64,000 nt of DNA from Hyphomicrobiales bacterium. Its GTDB lineage: Bacteria > Pseudomonadota > Alphaproteobacteria > Rhizobiales > Devosiaceae. Every line of letters begins with the position of its first letter. The stretch's first letter is position 1. Positions 50,419 through 60,700 of the stretch are shown in pieces. The DNA lies in NCBI GenBank assembly GCA_026981645.1, contig JALSII010000017.1:24632-88631 (forward strand), read 5' to 3'. The translations under genes were made by a program, and so were the position numbers. The notes under the pieces are model-generated. The model did no database searches and had not been told where the DNA came from. It saw nothing but the letters and a program-made list of their open reading frames with translations.

Positions 50419-51501
50419 ATGGTTTATGCGCAGCCCGGCCCCGTGAGCCAGCAAAGACCTCGTTATCTGATTATTGATGTGGCGCGCGGGCTGGCCATCA
50501 TCGGGGTGGTTATCTACCATTTCGTTTGGGATTTACGCTTTCTGCAATTTACCGGCCCCGATGCAACGCTTGATTTCATCTGGCTGTGGCTGGCGCGGGT
50601 GCTTCAGGTGACCTTTCTGTCGCTGACCGGGGTGTCGCTGGTGCTGGCCCACGGGGCGGGCATGCGCTGGCCTGCCTTCTGGAAACGCTTTTCCATTATC
50701 GCGGCGGCGGCGCTGTTCGTCAGCGTTGGCACCTATATCGCCTTTCAGGAGGGCTTTGTCTATTTCGGCATCCTGCACGCCATTGCCCTGTTTTCGCTGA
50801 TGGCTGTGCCGTTTTTGCGGGCGCCTTTGTGGCTGGTGATTGGGGTCGCGGTCACTTTCATGTCCGTGCCCTTCATCTGGCAGAACGAGATGTTCAATGC
50901 CCGGGCCCTGTCGTGGATCGGGTTCTGGACCGCTCCACCCTATACGCAGGATTTGCAACCCATTTTCCCCGGCTTCGGCTATACGCTGGCCGGTATTGCG
51001 GTGATGCGCATAATTCTTCTTGCCGGGTGGAGCGACACGCTCGCGCGGCTCAAAAGCACAGGGCGCACCTATAAGGGGCTGGTGCTTGCGGGGCGCTGGA
51101 GCCTTATCATCTATCTGGTGCATCAGCCCATCATGCTCTCGGTACTGGTGCCGCTGGCCAACTGGCTGGAGCCGGGTCAGGTGGCCATCGCTCCGGTGGC
51201 GCAAACGCGGGCCGAGCAAAGGGCGGTGTTTTATGGCTCCTGCGTGCAGTTTTACAACAGTTCGCAAGGAGAGAGCGACGACCCGGTGGCCGACCAGATA
51301 AGGGCCGATGCCTATTGTTCGTGCGCCGCCGACATCATGGACGAAAACGACCTGCTCGGGGTTTTGCGGGTTGAGGATTTAACACCCCAGCAATCCACCA
51401 TCTATGGCGCCATTCCGGTTCTGTGTCAGGCGATGTCCGAGCCGCTGGACCTGACCGCGGGGGAAGAAGTTCCTGCCGGTGAAAACGGGGTCGGTGGGTA
51501 G
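50419..51501 (+). CDS. DUF1624 (heparan-alpha-glucosaminide N-acetyltransferase-like) membrane protein
   Basis: A 360-residue protein with about eight membrane segments. The N-terminus YLIIDVARGLAIIGVVIYHF and the later YFGILHAIALFSLMA and IYLVHQPIM motifs fit DUF1624. Family members are predicted to move acetyl groups across a membrane. The last ~75 residues form a soluble tail rich in Cys (AYCSCAADI, with further Cys near YGSCVQFY and PVLCQAM). The start is uncertain: ATG 50419 lacks a strong site and GTG 50443 is possible. Confidence 0.8.
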   Translation: MVYAQPGPVSQQRPRYLIIDVARGLAIIGVVIYHFVWDLRFLQFTGPDATLDFIWLWLARVLQVTFLSLTGVSLVLAHGAGMRWPAFWKRFSIIAAAALFVSVGTYIAFQEGFVYFGILHAIALFSLMAVPFLRAPLWLVIGVAVTFMSVPFIWQNEMFNARALSWIGFWTAPPYTQDLQPIFPGFGYTLAGIAVMRIILLAGWSDTLARLKSTGRTYKGLVLAGRWSLIIYLVHQPIMLSVLVPLANWLEPGQVAIAPVAQTRAEQRAVFYGSCVQFYNSSQGESDDPVADQIRADAYCSCAADIMDENDLLGVLRVEDLTPQQSTIYGAIPVLCQAMSEPLDLTAGEEVPAGENGVGG

Positions 51502-51532
51502 GGGCGCGCGCAGTCGATCTGAGGACACTTCC

Positions 51533-51590
51533 CCCCCACCCCGCCCCTCTCCCCATCAGGGAGAGGGTGCCCGAAGGGCGGGTGAGGGGG
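51533..51590. repeat. GC-rich dispersed hairpin repeat
   Basis: CCCTCTCCC-CATCA-GGGAGAGGG is a 9-bp stem, extended by CACCC/GGGTG arms (CACCCCGCCC...GGGCGGGTG). This sequence type is a common dispersed repeat in many proteobacteria. It begins 32 bp after the DUF1624 stop and may act as its terminator. Confidence 0.7.
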
Positions 51591-51598
51591 AAACATTG

Positions 51599-51703
51599 TC
51601 ATTGCGAGGAGCACAGCGACGAAGCAATCCAGATCGCCCGGTCCGGGCTTTAGAGGTTCTGGATTGCCGCGCACCCAAAAAACAGTGGGCGCTCGCAATG
51701 ACG
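51599..51703. repeat. Second copy of the TCATTGCGAG...CAATGACG dispersed repeat
   Basis: Opens TCATTGCGAGGAGCACAGCG and closes CGCTCGCAATGACG, with inner CAATCCAG and CTGGATTG arms. It is the same family as 47046-47140. Beyond it, 51704-51904 shows nothing I can name. Confidence 0.7.
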
Positions 51704-51904
51704 CAGGGTGCAGGCGTCTGCGTTTCGATTGATAAAATCGCAGATGCTAGTTGCTGGTGTACTCGTTATGAATTAATGAGCGAAGGACAGCAATTAAGAT
51801 TAACGATATGTCGCTGTTGAATGGCGCAGGGTGAAATCGCGGAACCCGGCTGCAGTAAGTGCCATTGATATTTCAACACCGTTGTTTGTACTTTTCCCCA
51901 TCTT

Positions 51905-54271
51905 TCACCCCCCTTTCACAAAACTCTCCAGCACCTTTTTGCGCCCGACGGTGGCGAACTGGATGGTCAGTTTGTTGCCCTCCACTGCCAGCACTTGCCC
52001 TTCGCCGAATTTGAGGTGCAGCACTTTGGAACCAACGGCGTAGCGCGAGGGGGTGCCCGTGTCGGAAGAGCGGGCGGTGAGGGTGCCATCAATAGTTTTT
52101 GGCCCCGGCGAGGTGCGCCTGCCCTGCTGAGCCTGCATGCGCTTCCAGCCCGGGGTCTCGTAGGAACTTTCAAACGGGTCGGTTTTATCGAACCGGGAAG
52201 CGGTAGCCTGCCCTGCGTAATTATAGCCCCCGTAAGATGAGCCGGTGTCGGTGACCTCGACCACGTCCGGGGGCAGTTCATCCAGAAAACGCGAGGGCAG
52301 GGCGGTCTGCCAAAGCCCGTGAATGCGCCGGTTCTGGGCCACGGTGATGTGGATATTTTTGCGGGCCCGCGTCAGGCCCACATAGGCAAGGCGGCGTTCT
52401 TCCTCCAGCCCGTCGCGCCCCGATTCGTCCAGTGCCCGCTGATGGGGGAACAGGCCCTCTTCCCAGCCGGGCAGAAACACCCGGTTGAACTCCAGCCCCT
52501 TGGCCGAGTGCAGGGTCATGATGGAGACCGCATCGCTTGCAGCGCCGCTGTCGCGGTCCATAACCAGCGAGACGTGCTCAAGAAATCCGGCAAGGCTTTC
52601 AAACTCGCTCATGGAATGGATGAGTTCCTTGAGGTTTTCCAGCCGCCCCGGCGCATCGGCGCTTTTTTCGTTCTGCCACATGGCGGTGTAGCCGCTTTCG
52701 TCGAGCACGATTTCGGCCAGCTCGTGGTGGGGCATGGTCCGGCTTTTGGCGGCCCAGTCATCAAACTGGGCGATGAGCGCCCGCAAAATGGTGCGCGGAC
52801 GGGCCTTCAGGTCGTCGGTTTCAAGCAGTTGGCGGGTGGCGGTCATCAGGGGGACTTGAGCGCTGCGGGCGGCATCGTGCAAAATCTGCACGGTGGCGCT
52901 GCCAAGGCCGCGCTTGGGCACGTTGATAATGCGCTCAAAGGCCAGGTCGTCGGCATTCTGGGCGGTGAGGCGCAGATAGGCCAGCGCGTCGCGGATTTCG
53001 CGGCGCTCATAAAAACGCGGGCCCCCGATAACGCGATAATTCACCCCAAGGGTGATGAAGCGCTCCTCGAATTCGCGCATCTGAAATGAGGCACGCACCA
53101 GAATGGCCATCTGGTTGAGGTCCTCGCCACGGCGCTGGGCCTGCTCGATTTCTTCGCCCACATGGCGGGCTTCCTCCTCGCTGTCCCAGAGCGAGGTCAC
53201 GGCCAGCTTGTCGCCGGGGTCGCCCGCGTCGGTCTGCAACGTCTTGCCAAGCCGGGTCTCGTTGTGGGCAATCAGGTGGGAGGCGGCGGAAAGAATGTTG
53301 GCGGTGGAGCGGTAGTTTCGTTCCAGCCGCACCACTTTTGCGCCGGGGAAGTCTTTTTCGAACCTTAGAATATTGTCGACCTCGGCCCCGCGCCAGCCAT
53401 AGATGGACTGGTCGTCATCCCCCACAACGCAGATATTGGCTTTTTCCGCCGGGGAGCCTTGCGCCAAAAGCCTGAGCCAGAGATATTGGGCGACATTGCT
53501 GTCCTGATATTCATCGACCAGCATATATTTGAAACGGGCATGATAGCCAGCCAGTACATCCGGGTTCTCCTTGAACAGGCGGATGCCCTCGAGCAGCAGG
53601 TCGCCGAAGTCGGCAGCGTTCAGGGTTTTCAGGCGCGCCTGATAGTCCTTATAGAGCTTGGCCCCGTGGCCGTTGGCGAACATGCCCGCTTCTGCCGCTC
53701 CGATATCCTTTGGCAATAATCCCCGGTTTTTCCAGTCGTCGAGCATGGCTGCAAACTGGCGGGCCGGCCAGCGCTTTTCGTCGATATTGTCAGCTGCCAG
53801 CAGTTGTTTGATGAGGCGTATCTGGTCATCGGTATCAAGAATGGTGAAGTCGGATTTCAGGCCGACTAGTTCGGCATTGCGGCGCAGGATGCGCGCGCCG
53901 ATGGAATGGAAGGTGCCCAGCCAGGCCATACCCTCGACCGAGGGGCCAACCAGCTGGCCTATACGCTCTTTCATTTCGCGGGCAGCCTTGTTGGTGAAGG
54001 TGACCGCGAGAATTTGGCTGCCACGGGCCTTTCCCGAAGCCATGATGTGGGCAATGCGGGTGGTCAGGACGCGTGTTTTTCCGGTTCCGGCTCCGGCCAG
54101 GGCCAGGACCGGCCCCTCGATGGTCAGCACGGCGGCGCGCTGTTCCTCATTCAAGCCCTCAAGATAATCGGGCCCGGGGCGAGCGAACTGGGAGGTGACG
54201 GGGTTGGGCATGGCGTTGGAATCGCTCATCAGGGTTTTGTCTTTTTTCGGGCGCTTGACAGCAAGAATCAC
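51905..54271 (-). CDS. UvrD/PcrA-type ATP-dependent DNA helicase
   Basis: Superfamily 1A 3'-5' helicase acting in mismatch and excision repair. The 788-residue protein carries all helicase motifs: motif I AGAGTGKTRVLTTRI, motif Ia TFTNKAAREMKER, motif II LVDEYQDSN, motif III GDDDQSIYGWRGA, motif IV LERNYRST, motif V VSIMTLHSAKGLEF and motif VI RRLAYVGLTRARKN. The C-terminal ~60 residues are the Tudor-like RNA polymerase-binding part (VLHLKFGEGQVLAVEGNKL). I chose GTG 54271 because AGGAG lies 8 bp upstream; ATGs at 54379 and 54229 do not have such a site. It stands alone. Confidence 0.93.
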   Translation of the reverse strand: MILAVKRPKKDKTLMSDSNAMPNPVTSQFARPGPDYLEGLNEEQRAAVLTIEGPVLALAGAGTGKTRVLTTRIAHIMASGKARGSQILAVTFTNKAAREMKERIGQLVGPSVEGMAWLGTFHSIGARILRRNAELVGLKSDFTILDTDDQIRLIKQLLAADNIDEKRWPARQFAAMLDDWKNRGLLPKDIGAAEAGMFANGHGAKLYKDYQARLKTLNAADFGDLLLEGIRLFKENPDVLAGYHARFKYMLVDEYQDSNVAQYLWLRLLAQGSPAEKANICVVGDDDQSIYGWRGAEVDNILRFEKDFPGAKVVRLERNYRSTANILSAASHLIAHNETRLGKTLQTDAGDPGDKLAVTSLWDSEEEARHVGEEIEQAQRRGEDLNQMAILVRASFQMREFEERFITLGVNYRVIGGPRFYERREIRDALAYLRLTAQNADDLAFERIINVPKRGLGSATVQILHDAARSAQVPLMTATRQLLETDDLKARPRTILRALIAQFDDWAAKSRTMPHHELAEIVLDESGYTAMWQNEKSADAPGRLENLKELIHSMSEFESLAGFLEHVSLVMDRDSGAASDAVSIMTLHSAKGLEFNRVFLPGWEEGLFPHQRALDESGRDGLEEERRLAYVGLTRARKNIHITVAQNRRIHGLWQTALPSRFLDELPPDVVEVTDTGSSYGGYNYAGQATASRFDKTDPFESSYETPGWKRMQAQQGRRTSPGPKTIDGTLTARSSDTGTPSRYAVGSKVLHLKFGEGQVLAVEGNKLTIQFATVGRKKVLESFVKGG

Positions 54272-54602
54272 TTTTTGTTCTCCTGTCAATATAGAGGCTG
54301 GCAAGACAAGCGTCCATCGAGTGGGCAGGTAATTCGTAAAGGTATGCCCGTGGAGTATTGTGCGTTGTATTTCGGTCATTCTGTAAGTGCGTGTTTTTAC
54401 ATATTTCGGCCGGGTGTTGTTTTTGGGAAGGAAAATGCGCCAGATGCTGCCCTGATTATTTCCTTGAAAATTAAGCTGTTAACGCAAGTTGTCGGCAGGT
54501 GTAAAGGCTGAGGTTTCCGTTTTCGGATCGGGCTATTGCAACAAGCAGGTTTTTGTTGTTACAGTGCCAAGGTTGACACTTAAATAGTGCTTGGGGAAAA
54601 TC
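54272..54602. other. 331-bp divergent intergenic region
   Basis: Lies between the helicase and cytochrome c genes. It is moderately AT-rich from 54370 to 54600 and must carry both promoters. A CCAAG...CTTGG and CACT...AGTG dyad (54569-54595) sits directly before the cytochrome c start. No gene or RNA is seen. Confidence 0.4.
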
Positions 54603-55436
54603 ATGAAAATACTGAATGGTGCTGCAACACTTGTTGCCGCCGCGGGGATGTTGTTTGGATTTTCTGCGGCTGTACTGGCCAGCGGGGACGACGATAGCAG
54701 CGAAAAACGAGAAATCGGAGACTATGCGTTCAGTTCGGGTTCGCCGGACTTTGTGCATGGTGTTCCGGCCAATCCGGAGGAGGCCTGGATTTTGGCAGCC
54801 GGTGGCCGGATTTATGACAATTGGTGGGTGGCACTTGATGTTGCCGAACCGCGGGGTACACACCCCAGTTATCCGGAAATCGGCCAGAAGTCCGGCCCCT
54901 CGACATGGCGGTGTAAAACCTGTCACGGCTGGGATTTTCTGGGCAGTGATGGCATTTATGCCGAAGGCAGTTCCAATTATACCGGTATTGGCGGTATAAG
55001 GGGTGCTGTTGGCCGTCCGCTGGAGCAGATTGCTGCCACTCTGCGCGACGACACCCATCTTTACACCACGGATATGATTGATGATGCGCAAATGGGGCGT
55101 CTGGCGGCTTTTGTCAGCAACGGCCAGATTGATGTGGCCAAATATGTGGATCTGGAGACAAGAACCATGATTCCGGGAATGGCGGACATCAGCAACGGAC
55201 GCGGAATTTTCCAGACCGTGTGTGCTGCCTGCCATGGCTTTGATGGCAGACTTCTGGACTGGGGGGACAGCACTTCCAGCAATTTTGTTGGAACTGAGGC
55301 TTCTGAACTGCCTGATGAAGTGATCCACAAGGTACTCAATTCACACCCCGGTGCGGCGATGGTAAATCTTCGCGCCTTCCCGGTTCAGGCGGCGATTGAT
55401 GTTGTGGCCTATGCCGCAACCCTGCCTGTGGAATAA
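54603..55436 (+). CDS. Periplasmic diheme cytochrome c
   Basis: A 277-residue exported protein with a Sec signal (residues 1-27, cleavage after VLA). Two heme-binding motifs are present: CKTCHGWD near residue 99 and CAACHGFD near residue 207, each within a cytochrome c fold; the spacing shows two domains. Axial methionines are not certain; candidates lie in DMIDDAQMG and TMIPGMAD. It lies alone and its electron donor or acceptor cannot be told from context. The ATG follows GGGGAAAATC. Confidence 0.85.
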   Translation: MKILNGAATLVAAAGMLFGFSAAVLASGDDDSSEKREIGDYAFSSGSPDFVHGVPANPEEAWILAAGGRIYDNWWVALDVAEPRGTHPSYPEIGQKSGPSTWRCKTCHGWDFLGSDGIYAEGSSNYTGIGGIRGAVGRPLEQIAATLRDDTHLYTTDMIDDAQMGRLAAFVSNGQIDVAKYVDLETRTMIPGMADISNGRGIFQTVCAACHGFDGRLLDWGDSTSSNFVGTEASELPDEVIHKVLNSHPGAAMVNLRAFPVQAAIDVVAYAATLPVE

Positions 55437-55517
55437 AACCCTGGAAACCAAGGCAATCTGCGGTTTTTTGCATGCAAAAGTTAAGACGTCTCCGGCAATT
55501 TTCCGGGGGCGTTTTGT

Positions 55518-55829
55518 GTGAGGGCTTTTGACGGCGTAATCAATTGTCCTTGGCAAAAGATCCGGGTGCCCCCCGCCACTGATGATAATGAGCACCGGCT
55601 CGGACATGGGCAAGCCGCTGATTGTTGCCGGGCTGTGCCGCCACGGCAGGGATATGCGAGGGAAGCGATGGAGTGGGAACTGGCGCGTTTTGGCAATGTC
55701 AGACCGGTTGCAATAATGTCCCCCGATTACCTGCCGACGCGCAGGGTGGCTCAAAAATGCGGATTCATGGAAAAAGCGTTGACCACCTACAAGGATAAAC
55801 CTTGTTTGATAATGGAATGTCAGGGATAG
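55518..55829 (+). pseudogene. N-terminally truncated GNAT acetyltransferase remnant
   Basis: Only the C-terminal third of a RimJ/RimL-type acetyltransferase is recognisable: RQGYAREAMEWELARFG (acetyl-CoA helix), then SPDYLPTRRVAQKCGFMEKA and the final strand. The ~45 residues before it match nothing, are Cys-rich and lack the normal first strands, and frames beside it show no continuation. I read it as a decayed gene. It is convergent with the ClC gene. Confidence 0.6.
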
Positions 55830-55843
55830 GGTTTGGCGCGCCC

Positions 55844-57478
55844 TTAATAATGCTCTTCGCGGCTTTGTTCGACCAGTACTTTGTTGAAGTTTGAGAGAGC
55901 GTCCACATGATAGGCCCAGCCGATGGGTTCATTGTCCTTGCCGCGGGTTACCAGCAAACGTTGTTTGCCGCTGTTGGAGAATGATTTCAGTGCGGTTTCG
56001 AGATTGTCGGTATCCTTGAGCCAAAGCCGGGTGGCGTCAAATACCGGCACTTCCTCATCCTCCTTGAAGGGGAGGGTGAATTTTCTTACCCGCAACTGCC
56101 GGGCCAGATGGGTGTGGGGACCCTCTTCCAGCATTACGCCACGGGAGAACAATTGCCAGAAGAAATAGCTGTGGCCCATGGCGGCCTGGGACAGGCCGGT
56201 GGCAATGCCGATAGTCAGCAATAGCGCAATTGAAAACGAAAACCCGTCGGTAAGTTCGTAAACCATAATGGCGGTGGAGATGGGAGCACCAAGCACGGCG
56301 GCGGCAACCGCGGCCATGCCTATGGTGGCGTACAGTCCGACGTTGGATGCCAGGTCAGGGGCGATGCCGGCCACAATCATGCCAAAGGCGGCGCCGGTCA
56401 TGGCGCCAAGATAAAGGCTGGGAGAAAATACGCCCCCGCCCATGCGCGTACCCAGCGTTATGGCTGTGGCAACGGTTTTGGCGACGATAAGCGCCAGCAT
56501 CAGCCAGAGATCGAGTCGACCGGAGATAGCGGCTTCTGTTGCCTCATACCCAACGCCCAGAACCTGAGGGAAAGCCAATGCGATGAGGCCCACCAGAAAC
56601 CCCCCGACAACGGGGCGCATGATGGTGGGCAGGGAGACACGACGGTTGATCCAGTCTGAACCGATCAGCGAAGCCTGGAATAAAATGGCTACCGCTGCGC
56701 AGGTGATGCCGAGCAGGGCGAAGGCGGGAACTTCCAAATATGACGTGATTTCAAAATCGGGCAGCATAAAAATGGGGGCAGGACCAAACCAGGCCTGGGC
56801 GATGACGGCGGCAAGAACCGCTGCAATGACCAGCGGCACGAACGCGGTCATGGAAAAATGGCCAAGAATGACCTCGTGAGCGAAAAGCACTCCAGCCATG
56901 GGTGCATTGAACGAGGCAGCAATGGCGGCTGCAACACCGCTGGCCAGCATGGCGCGGCGGGCCGATGGGGGCAATTCAAATGCCTGAAACAGTGCTTTGG
57001 CCGTGGCGGCGGCATAGTAGACAACCGGACCCTCGCGTCCGGCGCTGCCCCCGGAGCCAAGAGTTATGGCCGAAATGAGTGTTCCGATACTGGCGTTGCG
57101 CAGGGTGAGTTGGGGCGTGTCGCGCGCACGTTCTTCGATGGCATCGGCAACGCCTCCCGCCCGGGCGCTCGGCCCCCAGAGGTGGATTATTGCTCCCACC
57201 ACCAGACCGCCTGTTGTGGGGGCAACTACCACAATCCACCAGGGCAGGGCCGCAACGTTTAAAAGGAAGCTTTCAGAGAAAGTTCCGGTCCACAGCCATT
57301 GAACAAGGCTGATGGTGTAGCGGAATATGATGGCAACAACAGCCCCCGCCAGACCAGCCAGTATGGCCAATAGCCAGAGCTTGGGCTTTTGCAGTTTCAG
57401 GAAACTTTCGACATTGGGGCGCACCCAGCGGTAAACAACCTGATAGATTTGGGCTAGGCTGAGTTTGGGGCGCTTCAT
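55844..57478 (-). CDS. ClC-type chloride channel/transporter
   Basis: A 544-residue membrane protein. The first ~430 residues are a ClC core with GSGGSAGREGPVV (selectivity region and gating Glu in GREGP), the SFNAPMAGVLFAHEV motif, and GTRMGGGVFSPSLYLGA. The gating glutamate suggests a proton-coupled exchanger. The ~70-residue C-terminal part (EVPVFDATRLWLKDTDN...) resembles half of a CBS domain rather than a full pair. The ATG at 57478 follows AGGAAAGCACA. It stands alone. Confidence 0.9.
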   Translation of the reverse strand: MKRPKLSLAQIYQVVYRWVRPNVESFLKLQKPKLWLLAILAGLAGAVVAIIFRYTISLVQWLWTGTFSESFLLNVAALPWWIVVVAPTTGGLVVGAIIHLWGPSARAGGVADAIEERARDTPQLTLRNASIGTLISAITLGSGGSAGREGPVVYYAAATAKALFQAFELPPSARRAMLASGVAAAIAASFNAPMAGVLFAHEVILGHFSMTAFVPLVIAAVLAAVIAQAWFGPAPIFMLPDFEITSYLEVPAFALLGITCAAVAILFQASLIGSDWINRRVSLPTIMRPVVGGFLVGLIALAFPQVLGVGYEATEAAISGRLDLWLMLALIVAKTVATAITLGTRMGGGVFSPSLYLGAMTGAAFGMIVAGIAPDLASNVGLYATIGMAAVAAAVLGAPISTAIMVYELTDGFSFSIALLLTIGIATGLSQAAMGHSYFFWQLFSRGVMLEEGPHTHLARQLRVRKFTLPFKEDEEVPVFDATRLWLKDTDNLETALKSFSNSGKQRLLVTRGKDNEPIGWAYHVDALSNFNKVLVEQSREEHY

Positions 57479-57724
57479 TGTGCTTTCCTGCCGGGTTGCG
57501 CTGAGTGGACCTGTTTCGTTCTGATCATGTAATTCTTCTGGAAAAGTGTTTTGGCCCCGGGTTGAGTCAAAAACGTGTTCCAATGGGTCAAATTGCGCAA
57601 TAATCATAGATGACGCAAGCTTTGGTACGATTTAGGATAAGGACCTGTTAGTTTCATCCGTTCCGCGCGAGATTAACCGATCCCGACCCTGAATTGCGGT
57701 GAAAGTGAAGGGAATTAAAGGCGC

Positions 57725-60700
57725 GTGCTCAATCGGCTTTACATCGTAATCGGCGTTCTTGCGATTCTGGTGCTGGGGGGGGGCTTTCTCATTCCCAGCT
57801 GGATTAACTGGGAAGGCTATCGTGATCGTCTTGAAAGCATGGCTGAGGCTCAATTGGGCACGGATGTCATCATTGCGGGAAGTATTGATTTTACGCTGCT
57901 GCCTCAACCCAGAATGCAGTTCGGGGCAACGATTGTGGGACCTGCAGACGCTCCAATTGTTGAAATTGGAGGACTTGTTGCAGAGTTTTCACTGATGGAT
58001 TTTCTCCGGGACCGGCTGACCATAACCGACCTGCTTTTGCAATCGCCGATTGTTTCAGTATCCGTGGATGAAGAGGGATATCTGCAAATTCCTTTTGTTG
58101 TGCCCGAGGCGCTGAGCGCTTCCGGTCTCTCCGTGGCCAGTGCACGCATCATCGAGGGCACTTTTCGTCTTTCCGATGAACGCTCCGGTGATTTCTGGCA
58201 GGTCAAAAATTTTAAGGGCGAGGTAAAAATTCCTGATTTGCGCGGTCCCTATTCATTGCAGGGAGAAGGGGAGTTCGGGGGGCGGACCCACGGGGTTCGT
58301 CTCAATACATCATCCCTCAATGCAAATGACGAAGTGCAGGTTTCGGCATTTGCCCGGGCGTTGGATGGTACCTACAGTTTTGGTGCAGAGGGGATTCTTG
58401 TTCTTGGTGCACGGCCTACATTCAAGGGCAAGGCAACTTTTCGCGGCGTTCCGGAAACGGCGCACGAGGCCGATAATGTGCAGGGTGACCTCGTCCTGAT
58501 CAGTGAAGTTAGTGCTAGTTCCGAGAAAATCCTTCTGTCGGATTTTACCATACAACCAGACGAGAACCGAGCCGGTACGCGCCTGAGCGGCGCGGCGGTC
58601 GTGCAGTTGGGAGAAGAGAGGTTTTTTGAAGCGGTGATTTCGGGAGGAGTGCTGGCCTTGGCTCCGCGCGACTTGCGCGACCAGTCGGTGCATGACCCTT
58701 ATGAACTGGCGCGCCTGCTCAATGAATTGCCGCCCCTTTTTGTGCCTCCCATGGCAGGGCGGGTCGGTGTTGATATTGCCGAGTTGGATTTGCGAGCCTT
58801 TTCCTTAAGGGAAGTGCGGGTTGACGCAACAACGGATGGTGAGGTCTGGAGACTGGAGGATTTTACCGCGCAATTACCCGGGCGCAGCTTATTAACTCTG
58901 AGCGGGATGCTGTTCGATGACGAAGGAAAAACGGGTTATGAGGGGGTTGCTTCACTCAGTTCGGAGCGGCCCGATGCACTGGCAAACCTCTGGCATCCGC
59001 TCAAGGACGGCAATCCGCTGTTTGGTCGTCAAATAGGTTTGAGTGCAGATGTTTCGCTGAGGTCCGGGGACCTTTCGCTGACGAATGGAAGTTTTTTGCT
59101 GGACGAAACCCGACACGAATTTGCCGGCCTGTTCAGGCTGGAGGGGGAGCGCAGTGCACTGGTGACTGCCCGCTTTGACGTTCTTGGGGCAGGAGAAAGC
59201 GAGGCGGTGATGGCTTTTCTGCCTGATATTATCAAGGACGCCAGCCTTAACAACACTTTCCCCGCCGGCAGTCTGGATGTGGCTGCAAAGACCGCTGTAG
59301 TGCTGGGGCTTGCCGGGTCAGATCTCTCATTGCAGATGGATTGGGGGCAGCAAGGGGTGCAGATTGAGCGGGTGGCTGCCCAGGATTTTGGCGGAGCAAG
59401 ATTTCTGCTTTCAGGCAGCATGTCGGGAACCCTTGCGAAACCGACCATATCGGGCGGTGGTCGTCTGACACTTTCCCAAGGCGCGCGTGAAGGGTTTTTC
59501 AAGCTGGTCTCGGAGCGAATGGGGGTTTCTTCAGATGTGCTGGAGCTTGCTTCCCGGGCTTTGCCCTTTGATGCAAATGTTGATTTGTCTCCGCCTGATG
59601 CGACAGGAGAACAGGGGATTTCCGTTGCGGGGCGTGCCGGTGTGCTTGATATGCAAGTTGAGATGGTGCTGGCCGGGGGACTTGCTGAGTTTTCAACGGG
59701 GCAGGTTCTGCTTGAAGCGCAGGCGCGCGGTGAAAATGCCGATGCACTCATGCGCCAGCTGGATCTGGGAGACTTTTCCCTTCTGGCTTCAGAGGGGCCG
59801 GTGTTATTTGCCCTGCGGACCGAGGGTGTTCTGTCCAACAGCCTCGATACAACAATTGTAGTGCAGCGCGGAGATGAACGGCTCGGTTTCGCCGGGATGG
59901 TGCTTCCGTTCAGTGCGGCGGGGTTCAGCGGTAGGGGAATTGCAGATTTTGCTGTTGCGGACTTTTCGCCGCTTCTCGACCTGACAGGTGCGGGGGGGCT
60001 TCATCTTCCCGGGCTTGAGGGGTCTGCGGACATCAGTTTTGGTGGAAGTTCCAGCGTGGTGTTGAGCAATATCTTTGCCAGTGAACTGGGTGCAAGCGGG
60101 GCAACGGTTGGCGGGCAACTCAACCTTTCCAAAGGGGGGGAAGGCAGGCTCATCGTCGGCCAGCTTCGAATTGGCGAGGTTGACGAGCAAAGCATTCTGA
60201 CGTTTCTGGGTGGACCTGCGGCGTCAATTGTCAGCGATGGAATATGGCCGGACGGCCCGCTTGACCTGGGAGTTGCCCCGCGCCAGACCCGCGGACGTAT
60301 CAATATTACAGCACCGGCAGTCCGGTTTGGTGATGGCAGTTTCATGGAACAGTTGAGTTTTGACTTGATCTGGGACGCCAACAAACTGGCACTGGAAAAC
60401 ATATCCGGATCGAATAACTCAGGCACAATCAGCGGACGACTGGAAGTTTGCTGCGCGGGCCTTGGAGCGCAGAAACAGCTTTCCGGGCGCCTGAGTGTTG
60501 CCGGAGTTCCATTGGATGGGCTGGTGCCAGGGGGGGTGGGCGATAATCTTGATGGCCTCTTTGAGGGGGGTGTTCTGTTCAGTGCAACCGGAGCCAGTGT
60601 TGCGGAGATGGTTGAAACGCTCTCGGGTGAGGGCAGTTTTTCTGTGGCAGATCTGGAAGTTGCCAGGCTTAGTCCGGCCGCGTTTTCTGCACTTGGGGAG

